From assembly GCA_004335835.1 (NCBI GenBank), contig RWJK01001913.1, forward strand, positions 47,604 through 111,603: DNA of 64,000 bases. The letters run 5' to 3'. This document shows, piece after piece, positions 1 through 10,890 of the stretch. Every line of letters begins with the position of its first letter. The stretch's first letter is position 1. The position numbers and the translations under genes are program-made. This DNA comes from Scenedesmus sp. ARA3 (lineage: Eukaryota; Chlorophyta; Chlorophyceae; Sphaeropleales; Scenedesmaceae). The notes below the pieces were generated by a model. That model worked only from the letters and a program-made list of their open reading frames with translations, did not search any database and was not told the DNA's origin.

Positions 1-1314
1 GTGGCACTGCAGGGAGCTGCACACTTGGCAGCTGCACAGACGATGGCAGCTGCACGTCCCGCACAGATGCTGCCTTGTCCAGCAGCTGTCCTGCAAGCTT
101 GCTGCCAAAGTGCGGCTGCAGCTGCTGCCATGATGCATCGCTTGACAGCTGGCTCAGCAGCTCCTCAGCAGCACTGCACAGCACAAGTTCAACATGCGCA
201 CACGTTTACACGTTTGCTTGGGATTCAGCCAGTAAGAGTACTGGCGCCAACAACTACTTGTATTGGACAGCAAGACCACCACTACAGCTAGTTCATGGGT
301 CAGCAAGGAAACCAGCCAACCGCTGCTTCAAAAATGCATACCACGCAGCTGTGTAGTGCTCACACACCATCACCTGCTAACCTGTGGTGCACCCTATCAA
401 ACACTTTCATAGCCAGGAGCACAGCGTTGCATGCTCACCTGACAGAAACCTGTGCTCCAGCTGCTTTGGGCACTGCTGGTGCTTGCCTGGCACTGCGCCC
501 ACGCCTGCATGCCAGCAATACATGTGGTTGCCAGTGTGTCAGCTGGTGTTGGTGATGCTATGATACCAGGGCGCTGCGGCTCGCACAGCACCACCACAGC
601 AAAGATCCTGCATTGTATGCGTACCTGTTGGCGCGAGTGCATGCGCCCTGCTGCAATCCCTGGCGTTGCAGTGAGTGCATGGTGGGGTGACGAAGTGGGT
701 GCGACGAAGGCAGGCTAGACTGCCAGAAAGATAATGAAAGCGACGTTCAGCAACCCATTGCGCAAATGGAGTTGAAAAGACTTGTTGAACTGCTTGGCTG
801 ATCGTGAGGTGTGGAGCAGTGCAGCTGCTGGAGGTCAGCTGGTGCTTGGCTTGGTTGAAATCAAGCTGTGTAAGCATCTGCAGTCTCCGTGGGTGCAACT
901 ACTGTGCGGAAGTCCTGCTTACAATCAGCTGATAACATTGTCATGCATGTATGCCATTGGCCTGCCATTTTTACTCCTCAATAGCAGCCTTCGACGACGA
1001 GAGCGATGATTATAGGCTGTTTGGACCGCATCCACCTGTCTTTGGCTGTGCAGCGGGTCTTCTGTTCCTTGATTACTACTGCTCGTTCAGACTGCGTTGC
1101 ATACCCTCTCCTGCAAGCTTATTTACGAAGTTCGCTTACTGATCAACTGAAGTATAGCACGCTGGTAGCCTGAACAGCCTTTTTTCATTCGGCAGTGCTC
1201 GGAACAAGCAAACGCTGGTGGTGTGCTGACCTAGCCAGAACAGGAAGCTACAGAAATGTCGCTACAAGAAGCTTCAGCGCTGTCCGTGGGAGTAGCTATG
1301 GAGGGTCCGGGTCA

Positions 1315-1345
<31 letters not shown>

Positions 1346-1402
1346 GGCACGCAAGCAAACCGTGCAAGTCACTCAGCGGTGAAGCAGTCATCAACAGTCA
1401 CC
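1..1402. other. Left-edge region without a supported gene
   Basis: No chain of exons with family-like protein could be built on either strand. The stretch has only short, low-complexity open frames. It includes a CAG run just before the first carrier exon. It may hold the 5' leader and promoter of the carrier gene; no TATA element was recognised. Confidence 0.4.
1313..1345 (+). repeat. CAG trinucleotide microsatellite
   Basis: About ten CAG units with one CAA interruption, directly upstream of the first coding exon of the carrier gene, probably in its leader. Confidence 0.9.
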
Positions 1403-2243
1403 ATGGCCGTGGTGAGGTGGTTTGCTTGTTGTCTGTGGTCCTGCATCGGTATGTACATGTGCATGTCACCACCCTTGCCTGTAAATGTGCACATCAGCAC
1501 CCTTACCTATGAGTAACCTGTAGTGCTGGGTGCCCTTGACTTTTTGTGCCCGCCTGCGTCCTGATATTGATGCCGTTGTTATGTAGGACCTGACTGCCGG
1601 CACCATGGCTGGTGTGGCCCAGCTGATGGTGGGACACCCCTTCGACACCATCAAGGTTGGCACCAGCTCAGCGTGCACAGCATGTGCAGCAGCAACACCT
1701 GCCAGCAACGCCTGCCAGCAACAGCAACATGAGTTATTCAACGAGCATTTGTGACAGAAGCAGCAATTTCCATGTACATATCCCTACTCAGCTGGCATTG
1801 GCAGTTGCTTTGGGCAGCATAGGCGCTCTCCGACAAGGGAAGTCAGCCAGAAATTCAGCCACAGTCTGGTTGGTGCTGCGTGTGCACAGGGGTGGCACAA
1901 GCTCGCATAGACCACGCACCAATCAAGGGCAAACATCTCCGCTGTAGCTTACATTCAGCCGTAGGCCAAGTGCTGCTGCCAACTGAGCAGTGTGTTGCAC
2001 TGTTGGGTGTTGCAGGTGAAGCTCCAGAGCCAGAGCTCAGCAGCTGGGGCAGCCAAGTTCAGCGGACCACTGGATGCAGCCAAGCAGGTGAGTTGCTGAC
2101 GGCAGCTTTGGTAGTGGTTGACTCAACCCGCAACGCGCCTTGCACTGGCTAATGCTGTTGTACAAATGCTATATACACACACTCCTTGCCCTGTAGCGCT
2201 GTTGCAACACCCGCATTGGTTGAAACTACTCACTAACGCGGGG

Positions 2244-2281
<38 letters not shown>

Positions 2282-4075
2282 ACTGCTACCACTCCTGCTA
2301 CTGCTGTTCCCTCAGACCATCACCAGGGAGGGCTTCAAGGGGCTGTACAAGGGCATGTCGGCACCGCTGGCAACCGTGGCGCTGTTTAACGCGGTGCTGT
2401 TTGCCTCGCGGGGCCAGATGGAGGTGCTGCTGGCGCACAAGGACGGTGAGCAAAAGCAGCAGCAGCCGCTCAGCCGCGAGCAGGGGATGTTCCAGTGCCA
2501 GTCGAGCAGTAGCAGCGGCACTGTTGTTTGCTCATGACCTGCAGGTGGCCCGCGTGGGCTTTTTGCATTGCAGCAGCTGCCGCAGATGTCATCACTCATT
2601 TGCACATGTGCTGACATGCCGCATCTGCTGCTGCTGCTGCTGCTGCTGCTGCCTCTGCCGTGGCTGCCGCAGGCTCCCCGCTGGTGATGCGTGACCAGCT
2701 GCTAGCCGCAGTGGGTGCCAGCTGTGCGGTTAGCCTGGTGGCTACTCCCACTGAGCTGATGAAGTGCAGGCTGCAGGCGCAGGGCTGCAGCAAGACAGCA
2801 GTGCAGCGGCTGCTGGATGCAGGCCTGGACGTGGCAAAGGTGAGGCAGCCGGAAGCAGCCAGAGTTGGTTGACGCTGAGCAGCAGCTGTAGTGATCGACT
2901 TGCAGCTGATGTGCATTGGCCACCTCCTGCGCTTAGCAGGGCAAATGTTGTGGCTGCGACACCCTTGCATCCTCTCTTCTGTGAGCTGCTGTTGCTGCTG
3001 GTGCGCATTTCCCAGTGCAGCAGCATGCTCTGTGGTGTTCAACAATGCTGCCACTCAGGCTGTGAGCAATGCTGCCGCTGTTCGGCTTGGCCTTCGTGCT
3101 GCATTTGCGCAGCCGCACCTGGCTCTGTCCCTTGCACTAGGACTGTTGTCAATGCTGCTGCTGCCTTGTCTGCTGCTCCTGCTGCATCCCTCTGCCTGCT
3201 ACCCTCCCTGCTGCAGCACACCATATACCGGGGCCCGCGTGACGTGGCGCGGCAGGTGCTGGCGCATGAGGGCGGGCCGCTGGGTCTATTTAAGGGCCTG
3301 GGGGCCACGCTGGGCAGGGAGAGCATCGGCAACATGGCCATGTTTGGCGTGTACGAGCTGGTGAAGCAGCAGGTGGTGGAGCTCAAGGTGAGGCTCTAGC
3401 GGCATGGTCTGGCTGGTAGCATTGGCAGCAAGTCTGACGGCGTCGTCAGGGACTGCGTGATGGTTGGAGCTGCAGCCAAGTCAGCAGCAGATATTCTATA
3501 TCAAGGGCTTGGTCAGTACTCTGAACCCGCCTTCTTTGTTGCTGGTGAAGCAGCAGGTGGTGGAGCTCAAGGTGGGGGGGGGCTGGCGCGGCTGGCAGGC
3601 TTGCTGTGCAGCAAGATGTACGGCGTAGCTGGCGACTGTGTGATGTCCTGAGCTGCAATCAAGCCAGCAGCAGACAAGTTGATCAGCGGTTCCATCAGCA
3701 CTTTGAACCCGTGCCCTTCTTTGCTGTCTAATGTGCGTTTCCCCTCCTCCTCCTCCCGTATCATTGCAGGGCCTGCCCAGCAAAGAGCAGCTGTCATTCT
3801 CCGACCTGCTGCTGGCTGGCGGCCTGGGCGGCACCGCCTTCTGGCTGGGCTGCTACCCACTGGATATCATCAAAAGCAAGCTGCAGGTAGACAGCTACAC
3901 ACACCCCAAATACAGAGGCATCCTGCACTGTGGGCGGCAGGTGGTGGCAGCGGAGGGGCTGCACGGGCTATTTCGGGGTTTTGCGCCCGCGCTGGTACGC
4001 AGCTTTCCTGCGAATGCGGTGTGCTTTGCTGTGTATGAGGCCACCAAGTCGCTGGTGAACAGCGTGATCAGCTAG
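1403..4075 (+). CDS. BOU: Mitochondrial carrier, BOU-like (SLC25 family)
   Basis: Seven exons: 1403-1411, 1587-1655, 2016-2087, 2316-2445, 2673-2839, 3217-3387, 3770-4075; 307 residues, with all phases consistent. The product is a three-repeat SLC25 inner-membrane carrier. The signature PxDxxK-type motifs are all present: HPFDTIK (residues 20-26), TPTELMK (118-124) and YPLDIIK (235-241). The N-terminus (DLTAGTMAG) and the whole order match plant A BOUT DE SOUFFLE, a mitochondrial amino-acid carrier needed for photorespiration. Substrate is inferred from that family, not from the sequence. The tiny first exon (Met-Ala-Val) is the least certain part; it was chosen because it supplies a start in phase, as BOU proteins begin a few residues before this motif. 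Intron 6 holds a tandem copy of the end of exon 6. A G/T-rich 3' region follows. Confidence 0.9.
2247..2281 (+). repeat. CTG microsatellite near an intron 3' end
   Basis: About eleven CTG units in carrier intron 3, about 35 bp before the acceptor of exon 4. Confidence 0.9.
3357..3724 (+). repeat. 184-bp tandem duplication spanning an exon-intron edge
   Basis: Two adjacent units, 3357-3540 and 3541-3724. The first 34 bases, which are the end of carrier exon 6 plus its donor, are identical in both units. The remaining intron part is clearly homologous but has many substitutions and small indels. Confidence 0.85.
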
Positions 4076-4838
4076 CGGTTAGTGTCGTGTTTCTGTTGTG
4101 TGTGTTCAGCAGGGCGGAGGTCGTTGCGGTGTCAAGCCGTGCATCCCGGAGTCAGCCAGCGGAGGCTGCGTGGCCATGGCTATGGTCATGGTTGTGCTGC
4201 CATCATGGCAGGCTGTGTTGGCGACCGCTGCCGTGTATTGCTAGCTGCCACCGTGTAGCATCAGCTAGGCAAGGGCCAGTTGGCTTTCGCTCCCAGCCAT
4301 TACGTGTGGTGAAGACATGTTTGTTTGTGTGTCATTTGCTTGTTACAAAAAAATTGATGCTTGCAGAACAGCCGTTCTTTCTAAAACTGTCTCCTGTTGC
4401 CTTTCGCAATGTGTGCATCTTGCACAGAGGCACAGGCTTATTCCTGGCATGCTGGCATGGTGGGGATGCCTTGCAATGCAGCAAGCACAGCTTGCCATCT
4501 TCGTGGGTGGCACGCAGCAGTGCTTGCATGTTCCATATGTACAACATCAGCAGCATTGTACTTGTTTCAACGGTGGCAGATCGTGATATCATGATGAATC
4601 ATTTGTGCCCCACCATTTGTGGATGCCGCGTCTGGCAAGTTGGGACGCAGACTGCGTACTGCCCAGCTGAGAAAGCAGCTCAGCGTCAGTCATTGTGCAC
4701 ATGTCATCGCCTGCATGACCTAGCAAGGTGTGTGCTAGGGGTTCAGCTGCACAGAAAGCTTCCTGTCGATGCAGGCTGTGTGAAGTTCATTTCTTTTGGT
4801 AGTAATGCGAACTGCTGCATTTGGCTTTCGCATGCTGT

Positions 4839-4945
4839 GTTTTGCTGCTGTCGCATGGCTGTGTGTGGCAGCTGTGGCATGGCTGCGTTTTGCTGCTGTC
4901 GCATGGCTGTGTGTGGCAGCTGTCGCATGGCTGTGTGTGGCCTGC
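4839..4945 (+). repeat. 48-bp minisatellite
   Basis: Two nearly identical 48-bp units beginning at 4839 and 4887, plus a partial unit. Each contains sub-repeats of a GCATGGCTGTGTGTGGCAGC-like core. Confidence 0.85.
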
Positions 4946-5100
4946 TCAGCAGTGCTGTAGATTGCATGTGGCTGATTGCGTACCACTCCAGGTGCGATGT
5001 TCTGCCCCACTTTGGTAGAACACATTGTGTTGTTGTGCCCTGGATTCAGGGAAACGGTCGGTGAAAACCGAAGGAAGGATACTGCTATGTCCTCGCGGCT

Positions 5101-5150
5101 NNNNNNNNNNNNNNNNNNNNNNNNNNNNNNNNNNNNNNNNNNNNNNNNNN
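5101..5150. other. Assembly gap (50 N)
   Basis: Run of undetermined bases; any gene crossing it cannot be read. Confidence 1.
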
Positions 5151-5933
5151 GTGGTCTACCCCTCACCAATAGAGAGGCAATAATAGTCGTAGTTTCCGCT
5201 CCGTACGGGGCGCCGATGCTGATGACAAGGTATGGCATACAAGAAGACTATTATTATTATTGTGTTGTTGTGTGGGGCTGCACGAATGCACCATGCGCTC
5301 CCTGCGCAGCAGTGCTGAGTCAGCGCTCTTGAGCTTTAGCAGTACAGTACAGCTGTGTTATGACAGCTGTCCCTGTGTAATGTATGCTGCTAACTTGTCG
5401 TACTTCTTCTCATCTGCTCGCATCCATCAGCGATCGTCAAGGGAACGTTGCCCAGCATCTAGCTCATACAACATGTCCTTGTGCAGTAGTCGAGGAATTG
5501 CGTGGGCCAGCATGAACGAAACGTACACAAGGCGGGCTGCAAAATCAGCCATTCAGCAACAATACAGAGGTGTCAGACGTAGCATTACACGCTGTCCTGG
5601 AGGGCGCCGGGCAACGCAGGGCGTGGTGAGCAGCGTGCACGGCTGTTCCCGCCAGAAAGCATATGCCGTATGCATTCCGAAGCAGCGAGACATCAGCAGC
5701 GCCAGCTAAAGTCAGACGTTATTTCAGTGGCAACGACGTAAATGCTTTGCTGCAGTGTCGCCGTCGGTGTGCTCCCCTTTCACCATACGCCTCGTATGTG
5801 CAGCACAGGCTTGCAAGCCCACAGTACGTTTCTGTTGACAAAGACAGGTTGTATGCTAGCAGCTTTCAACCGTACAAAATATTAAAGTTTTGTTGCTGTG
5901 CATGCTGTCCAGGCGGGTGCCACAAGCACAGCA

Positions 5934-6928
5934 ATGACTTTCCCAGCCAAGCAGCTGCAGCAGCGAACAGTCATCACGGCATCAAGTGCTGTCAGCTACC
6001 TGTGCCCAGCCACTACAGAAGACACATCATTCACGCAGCTTCAGATACCGAAAGAGCCCAGCTCCCGTTGCCAGCAACAAGCCGTGCCTCCAGCCCCCTC
6101 CTGCATGGCACAGCTGGAAGATGCCTTTCATGCAGAGTATCACAGCACACATGAGCCGCTCAGCAAGGCGCTGCTGCGCCTGTTGTATTGTGACCTGGCG
6201 GCATCAGCCTGGCAGCATGCACTGGAGGAAGAGCGGCGCAGGGATGCAGCAGTGCGTGGGTACCAGGAGATCTGCAGGAGGCGCCAAGAGAAGGTGAGGG
6301 CCAGTGCAAGTCCAGCACTGCTGCTTGGCAAGTGCATGTGATGCAGCTGGGCAGGCAAGGCCTGCAGGGCAACTGGCAGTAGATGATGCAGGCAATATGT
6401 GCACGCCTGTATGCATCGCGCGGGCGCGGAGCTGTATGCATCTACACTGCAGCAGCATGGTTCGGTTGCTCTGAGCAGCTGCTGAGTCAGCAGTTGCTGC
6501 ACTCCTTCCTACTCTCAACAGGGCTTTATCTGCTCTGTTGTCCCACTGCAGGGCATCCCAAACAGCACAGCCCACAAGATCAGGCTGAATGAGGAGATGC
6601 TGGCGCGCGTGCTGCCAAACGCAACACCACGCCAGCCAGCCAGCCGCAAGTTTGTCCCTGTTTCAAAGGTTTTCACCAACCCTTCAGCGCAGGCAGCGCT
6701 GGTGACAGCCACGCCGCAGCCAGCAGTGATGGAGGCAGGCCTACAAGCAGCAAACGATGCAAGAAAGGCAGCTGCCAGCCAGCTGGCGAGTTTGCTGCTG
6801 GAGCAGCTGGAGTACCAGCCAGCTGCTGGAAGCAGCAGCAGCGGCAGCAGCAAAAACGGCAGCAGACCCTGTGGTGACAGCAGCAGCAGCAGCAGTAGTA
6901 GTAATAGCAGCAGCAGCAGCAGCAGAGA

Positions 6929-6964
<36 letters not shown>

Positions 6965-7736
6965 CACCCCTTTGATCATTCAGCCCAACTGGGCAGCGCT
7001 TCCTGACAAGCTGCTGCTGTTCTGCATGGCTCTGATGCACAAGGCCGGCCTCACAACATACTATGGGCAGTACAGCATGCCGCACCGAGATGCTGGCAGT
7101 GCAGAGACAGACAGCAAACATGATGCAGCAACGGCGCAGCTGGAGCAGCAGCTTGACTCTTCAGCTGTTGTGCGAAACATGCTGAGGTTTGGCAGCGGAC
7201 TAGGCGCTGGGCTTGCAGCAGCAGCTGGGCAGCTCGGCCTGTTAGACGGCCAGCTGGCAGAGGCAGCATCACGCGTGTGGCCAGCAGGCAGCGTGCACCA
7301 GCTGAGTGCACGCTGGCTGCGCGTTGTGTCGCGTGTGCAGCCTCACGTCGTGCTCAGCCTGCTGCACCGCTGGCAGTGCTTGCCGCTGGGCTTGCGCGTG
7401 GCACACGCCAGCTGGCAGCAGCTGCAGGCTGAGCATGATGGTGTCAGCGAGCAGCAGTGGGGCCAGCAGTTGCGGTCACCACTGGTAGTACAGCACACGG
7501 CAGCACAGCTGACACCACGGGCAGAAGCTAGGCAGCAGTCAGCAGATCAGCTCGCAGCATCTGAGCAGCTGGAGGTTGAGCCATGGCTCAGCAGCTGCGC
7601 AGGAGATGGGCGGGGCGGGTGGCAGAGCTTGACGGCTGTGGGGACAGATGAGGAGGGGAGGCGGGCTGGGGAGCTGCAGCTGCTGCCCTGCTTGCGGCGA
7701 GGGCAGCGTGAGGGCGCGCTGGTTGCTGTAGCTTGA
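5934..7736 (+). CDS. Unrecognised protein with poly-Ser insert
   Basis: Two exons, 5934-6293 and 6552-7736, joined in phase 0 to give 514 residues. I do not recognise the family. The first exon encodes a charged helical segment (KALLRLLYCDL followed by EEERRRDAAVRGY). The second begins GIPNSTAHKIRLNEEM and has a Ser tract of about 45 residues encoded by AGC repeats (about 6830-6963). After the tract comes an ordered, Leu/Ala/Trp-rich part (WAALPDKLLLFCMALMHKAG; later WLRVVSRVQPHVVLSLL) that looks like a helical repeat fold. The last 90 residues are Gln/Ala-rich and poorly ordered. Start choice: first ATG after an A/T-rich stretch; an in-frame ATG-led extension from 5898 and further 5' exons are possible. 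The coding look is supported by the clean splice and by high-complexity sequence on both sides of the Ser tract. Confidence 0.6.
6830..6963 (+). repeat. AGC/CAG repeat tract inside coding sequence
   Basis: Imperfect AGC array read as Ser in the sense frame of the second exon of the unrecognised gene. Confidence 0.85.
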
Positions 7737-8707
7737 GCCAGCAATATGTGAGTCTTGTGGTTAGATGTGGTCTCATCTGGCTGTCCGATGTTGCGGCAGC
7801 TCGTGCCACATTGGCGCATATGCTGTGCTGACTTGGCTCAGTGAGCTGGAGTGGAACTTCACCAGACTCATGCTCTTTGCAAGAGGGGCACACTAAAATG
7901 GCTAGGCAGGCGGCTTTCTCCTGGACAAAGGCTGGCTTTGTTGCGGAGGCAGTGTCATTGCTGGGTGTGTAGGAGCCACCAGCCCCAGAGGCCCCAGTCT
8001 GCCTTCCCCATCCTTGGCAGGGCTTAGCAATGGTGAAGAGCCAGCAGCATGTCTCTATTTGTCGTCGCTAACTTGCAGATTTTTTGAGCATACCAGCAAT
8101 CTGGTTTTGTATCTGGAGCTGAAGCTGCTCGGCAGTGAAAACACGGCAACTTGACAGTTATGGCAACGCGTCAAACCTGTTCCATATGGCGCAAAGCACA
8201 GGCGATCGCCTGGTCCGAGCAAGCGATCTGCAGCCTACGAATTTGTTCCGTCGTGTTTGCCTGATCCCCTGATAAAAATCCGTCGGCACGACACATCAGC
8301 TGCTTGCAGGCAACTGGAACAGTTGCAGGCCTGACAGCTTTGAATCAAGCTCAACCTCCCATGCAGGCGCTGATCAGCCATTTTTGATAACACTTACTTC
8401 TGATTAGGATAGCTGCATGCTTCCTGCAGGCCTTGGCAGCACGCACCAGCAGCAGGAGCAGATACAGCCCAGCAGCAGCAGCAGCAGTAGCAGGCTACCC
8501 GGACGGGCGGCATGCACAGCCATACAACACTTCACATGCACAGCCATATACCATTTCAGATCAGAAGCATCTGCTTGTTTCTCTTTCTGTTTTCATACAC
8601 ACACCAAGGCAGCTGCAAAGGCCTAGCAGCTGCCAGCAGCAGGCAACACACAGCTCTGGCAAAACAATCTACAAGCAGCAGGCGACAAGCACCAGTGTTT
8701 CGCAGGT
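7737..8707. other. Intergenic region
   Basis: No gene supported. It should contain the 3' end of the preceding gene and the promoter and possibly first exon of the metallopeptidase gene. One candidate first exon, 8433-8705, is in phase with an acceptor at 8758, but its product lacks a convincing signal peptide. Confidence 0.35.
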
Positions 8708-10131
8708 ATGTGGCGATGCACACAATTCACCTGCACATTGCTGATCTGTTGCTTCCAGCTGGATGACTGCCGGCATCCTTGTCTTCTGCCACGCACAGCA
8801 CGGTATATGTTCACCACAAGCAGTTGCAACTGCAGGTGTGGCACAATTGCACCTAGGCCAGACCACAGGTTGCTGCTTGAGCAAGACCACCGACAGGCTT
8901 CAGCAGCAGCAAGCCGTGTAGCCAGCACCACAGCAGCAGCAACCAGCACATCACCTGGCCTCATCAGCAGCAGCAACAGCAGCCAGCGTGTCTATGTCAT
9001 CCCTACCTACGTGCACAATGTGCTTGTGGCGGACAGCACAGGCACGTTCTTTGGTGGCGTCACCCCGCAGCAAGTGCGCTTGCAGCTGGCTGCGCTCAAC
9101 GCAGCGTACAACACATCAGCTCAGCAGGCAGGTGTCACATGGCGCTACAAGCTGGCAAACATCACCAACACCAGTGTCGCACTGGGTGCTGACATGTGCA
9201 ATGAGCAGACAGAGGTGCGGCTGAAGAGGCGCTTACGGCAGGGCGGCGCAAGCGCGTTGAACCTGTATGTGACAGACATGTCGCAGTGTGGAGTGCTGGG
9301 TGCGTCCACCTGGCCGTGGGATTTTACAGGCGGCAGCAACAGCAGCAACAGCAGCAACAGCAGTGAACAGGGCCTTGGCCTAGGCAGCAGCAGCATTGGC
9401 AACAACAGCAGCAGCCGCAGGCTTACTGGCATCAGCAGCAGCAGTGAGGTCGTCAGCAGCAGCAGCGACGGCAGCAGAAGCAGCAGCAGTGGCGGCGGCC
9501 TGGTCATGGATGGTGTGATTGTGCACTATGGCACGCTGCCTATGGGCAAGGTGAAGGGCTACAACACTGGAGGCACAGCCATACACGAAGTGGGGCACTG
9601 GCATGGTGAGGATAGCAGGACTTGGTGCTATTACACAGCAAGCTGGGCATGCATGCTGCTGAAATAACGGTCTGCATCAGCCTCTTGTTGTCATCACAAG
9701 CCACTTGCACCCTCATGCAGCAAGGGTTCCAGTGCTTATGGCATGGTGCAGTGGCCACTGCCATGCCACTTAGATGTGCTGGAACCACCTGCACCGCATC
9801 AACACTCAGCAGACATGTCTGTACATCTGTCGCATGCCACATTACTCCATCATTCTCATACACCTCATTGCTGCCTGTTGCAGGGCTGCTGCACGTGTTT
9901 GAAAACGGCTGCAGCCCACCGGGAGATGCTGTGGCAGACACGCCCTATTGCCTGCGGCCAGACAATGACAGCTGCCCCGCCAGCAGGGACAGCTGCCCGC
10001 AGCAGCCTGGCAAGGACCCCATCAGCAACTGGATGGGCTACTCTGTTGACAGCTGCATGAGCAGCTTCTCGCCAGGCCAGCTGCTGCGTGCAGAGCAGAT
10101 GTGGCACAGGCACAGGCTGCCTGGCGGTTGA
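8708..10131 (+). CDS. M43 (pappalysin-type) zinc metallopeptidase
   Basis: Two exons are secure: one ending at 9605 and one from 9884 to 10131. The splice joins HEVGHWH to GLLHVF and rebuilds the zinc-binding HExGHxxGLxH motif of peptidase family M43. Downstream are the GDAVADTP segment and the Met-turn NWMGYS followed by DSCMSSFSPGQ, all hallmarks of the family. The catalytic domain starts near VYVIPTYVHNV (about 8990). A low-complexity Ser/Asn/Gly insert (about 9331-9500) interrupts the domain before its last strand (VIVHYGTLPMGK). Proteins of this family are secreted proteases, and Cys pairs near the C-terminus fit an extracellular enzyme. The N-terminus is unresolved: 8708 is the first in-frame ATG, but a splice acceptor at 8758 suggests an upstream exon with the signal peptide. 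Confidence 0.8.
9331..9500 (+). repeat. AGC-rich low-complexity insert in protease domain
   Basis: Imperfect AGC/AAC repeats encoding Ser/Asn-rich sequence between conserved parts of the M43 domain. Confidence 0.8.
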
Positions 10132-10890
10132 GTGATTTGCCATGGGCTTGCCAGGTGATGCCGGCGTTGACAGTTGCACTTGATATCAATCAATCATGAT
10201 GTCGTGATGACACCATCACTGCGGACTCTACATGCGGGCCTGCGGTGCATGTGCGCGCTGATGATGAATGGTTGTGCGCCGAAACCACCATGCAGCTGCA
10301 CATTCTGTATGCTGTGAGACTTTTGTCAAAGATGTCGAGTGTCGTATGCACGGTACATCATATAGAGCCAGTGATGATGCGTGTCGTGTTGACACTGGTT
10401 CAAGACTTCAGAGAGACCCAACACCCAGGGGTAGCTCATGTGACGCCTTTGACGTGGCGTGCACATGTTTTGCTACGCACATGGCAGCTGGCACAGCTGA
10501 TTGCAGCCTGCAAGTATATGCACGGTGGATACACGTGTACTGTGTACTGGTATGGTGGATGGCTGCGCCTTGGTCTGTCCAGTGTTTTGTTGCGGTGAGG
10601 TGTTATGCCTCAGCTGTCATTGGCTTTCTTCATCTGTTGCACAGGCTTTGCGCTTGCCTTCGTCGATTGCATATGTGCTGCAGGGCTGAAGTTCAAACCA
10701 TGCCATGATGGGGTTCGACTGCTGTGATACCCCGGTACTACAGCAACTGCACACTCAAGCCAGCAACACAACTCATAAACACCTAACTTGTTGCTGTAAC
10801 TTGCTCTGCTTTAACAAGCGATTCCGTGCTTGCTGTTGCCTAGCGCATCTACTGTTCCTTGACTCGCGCGCTCCGCCCAAGCTCAGCACA
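10132..10890. other. Intergenic region
   Basis: Mainly G/T-rich, consistent with a 3' region of the protease gene followed by the promoter of the TPR gene. Nothing else was recognised. Confidence 0.4.

Larger units (their letters stand above)
4076..5933. other. 3' flank of the carrier gene and upstream region of the next gene
   Basis: The first part (to about 5.0 kb) is G/T-rich on the + strand, like the transcribed non-coding DNA elsewhere here, and is probably a long 3' region. It contains a 48-bp minisatellite and an assembly gap. From 5.16 kb on there are short open frames but no recognisable protein. The A/T-rich stretch at about 5873-5888 may be the core promoter of the gene starting at 5934. 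Confidence 0.4.

Noticed and set aside
4087..5064. A 325-residue open frame after the carrier gene
   Set aside because: It is Cys/Trp-rich and compositionally a product of G/T-rich non-coding DNA and a 48-bp minisatellite; no domain or splice support.
6515..6979. Poly-Leu minus-strand frame opposite the poly-Ser tract
   Set aside because: Shadow of AGC repeats in the + strand gene; the Leu run comes only from the microsatellite.
8512..8705. A signal-peptide-like frame (CLFLFLFSYTH) before the metallopeptidase
   Set aside because: Its phase at the GTATGT donor does not fit the acceptor at 8758, so it cannot be joined to the protease without another exon.
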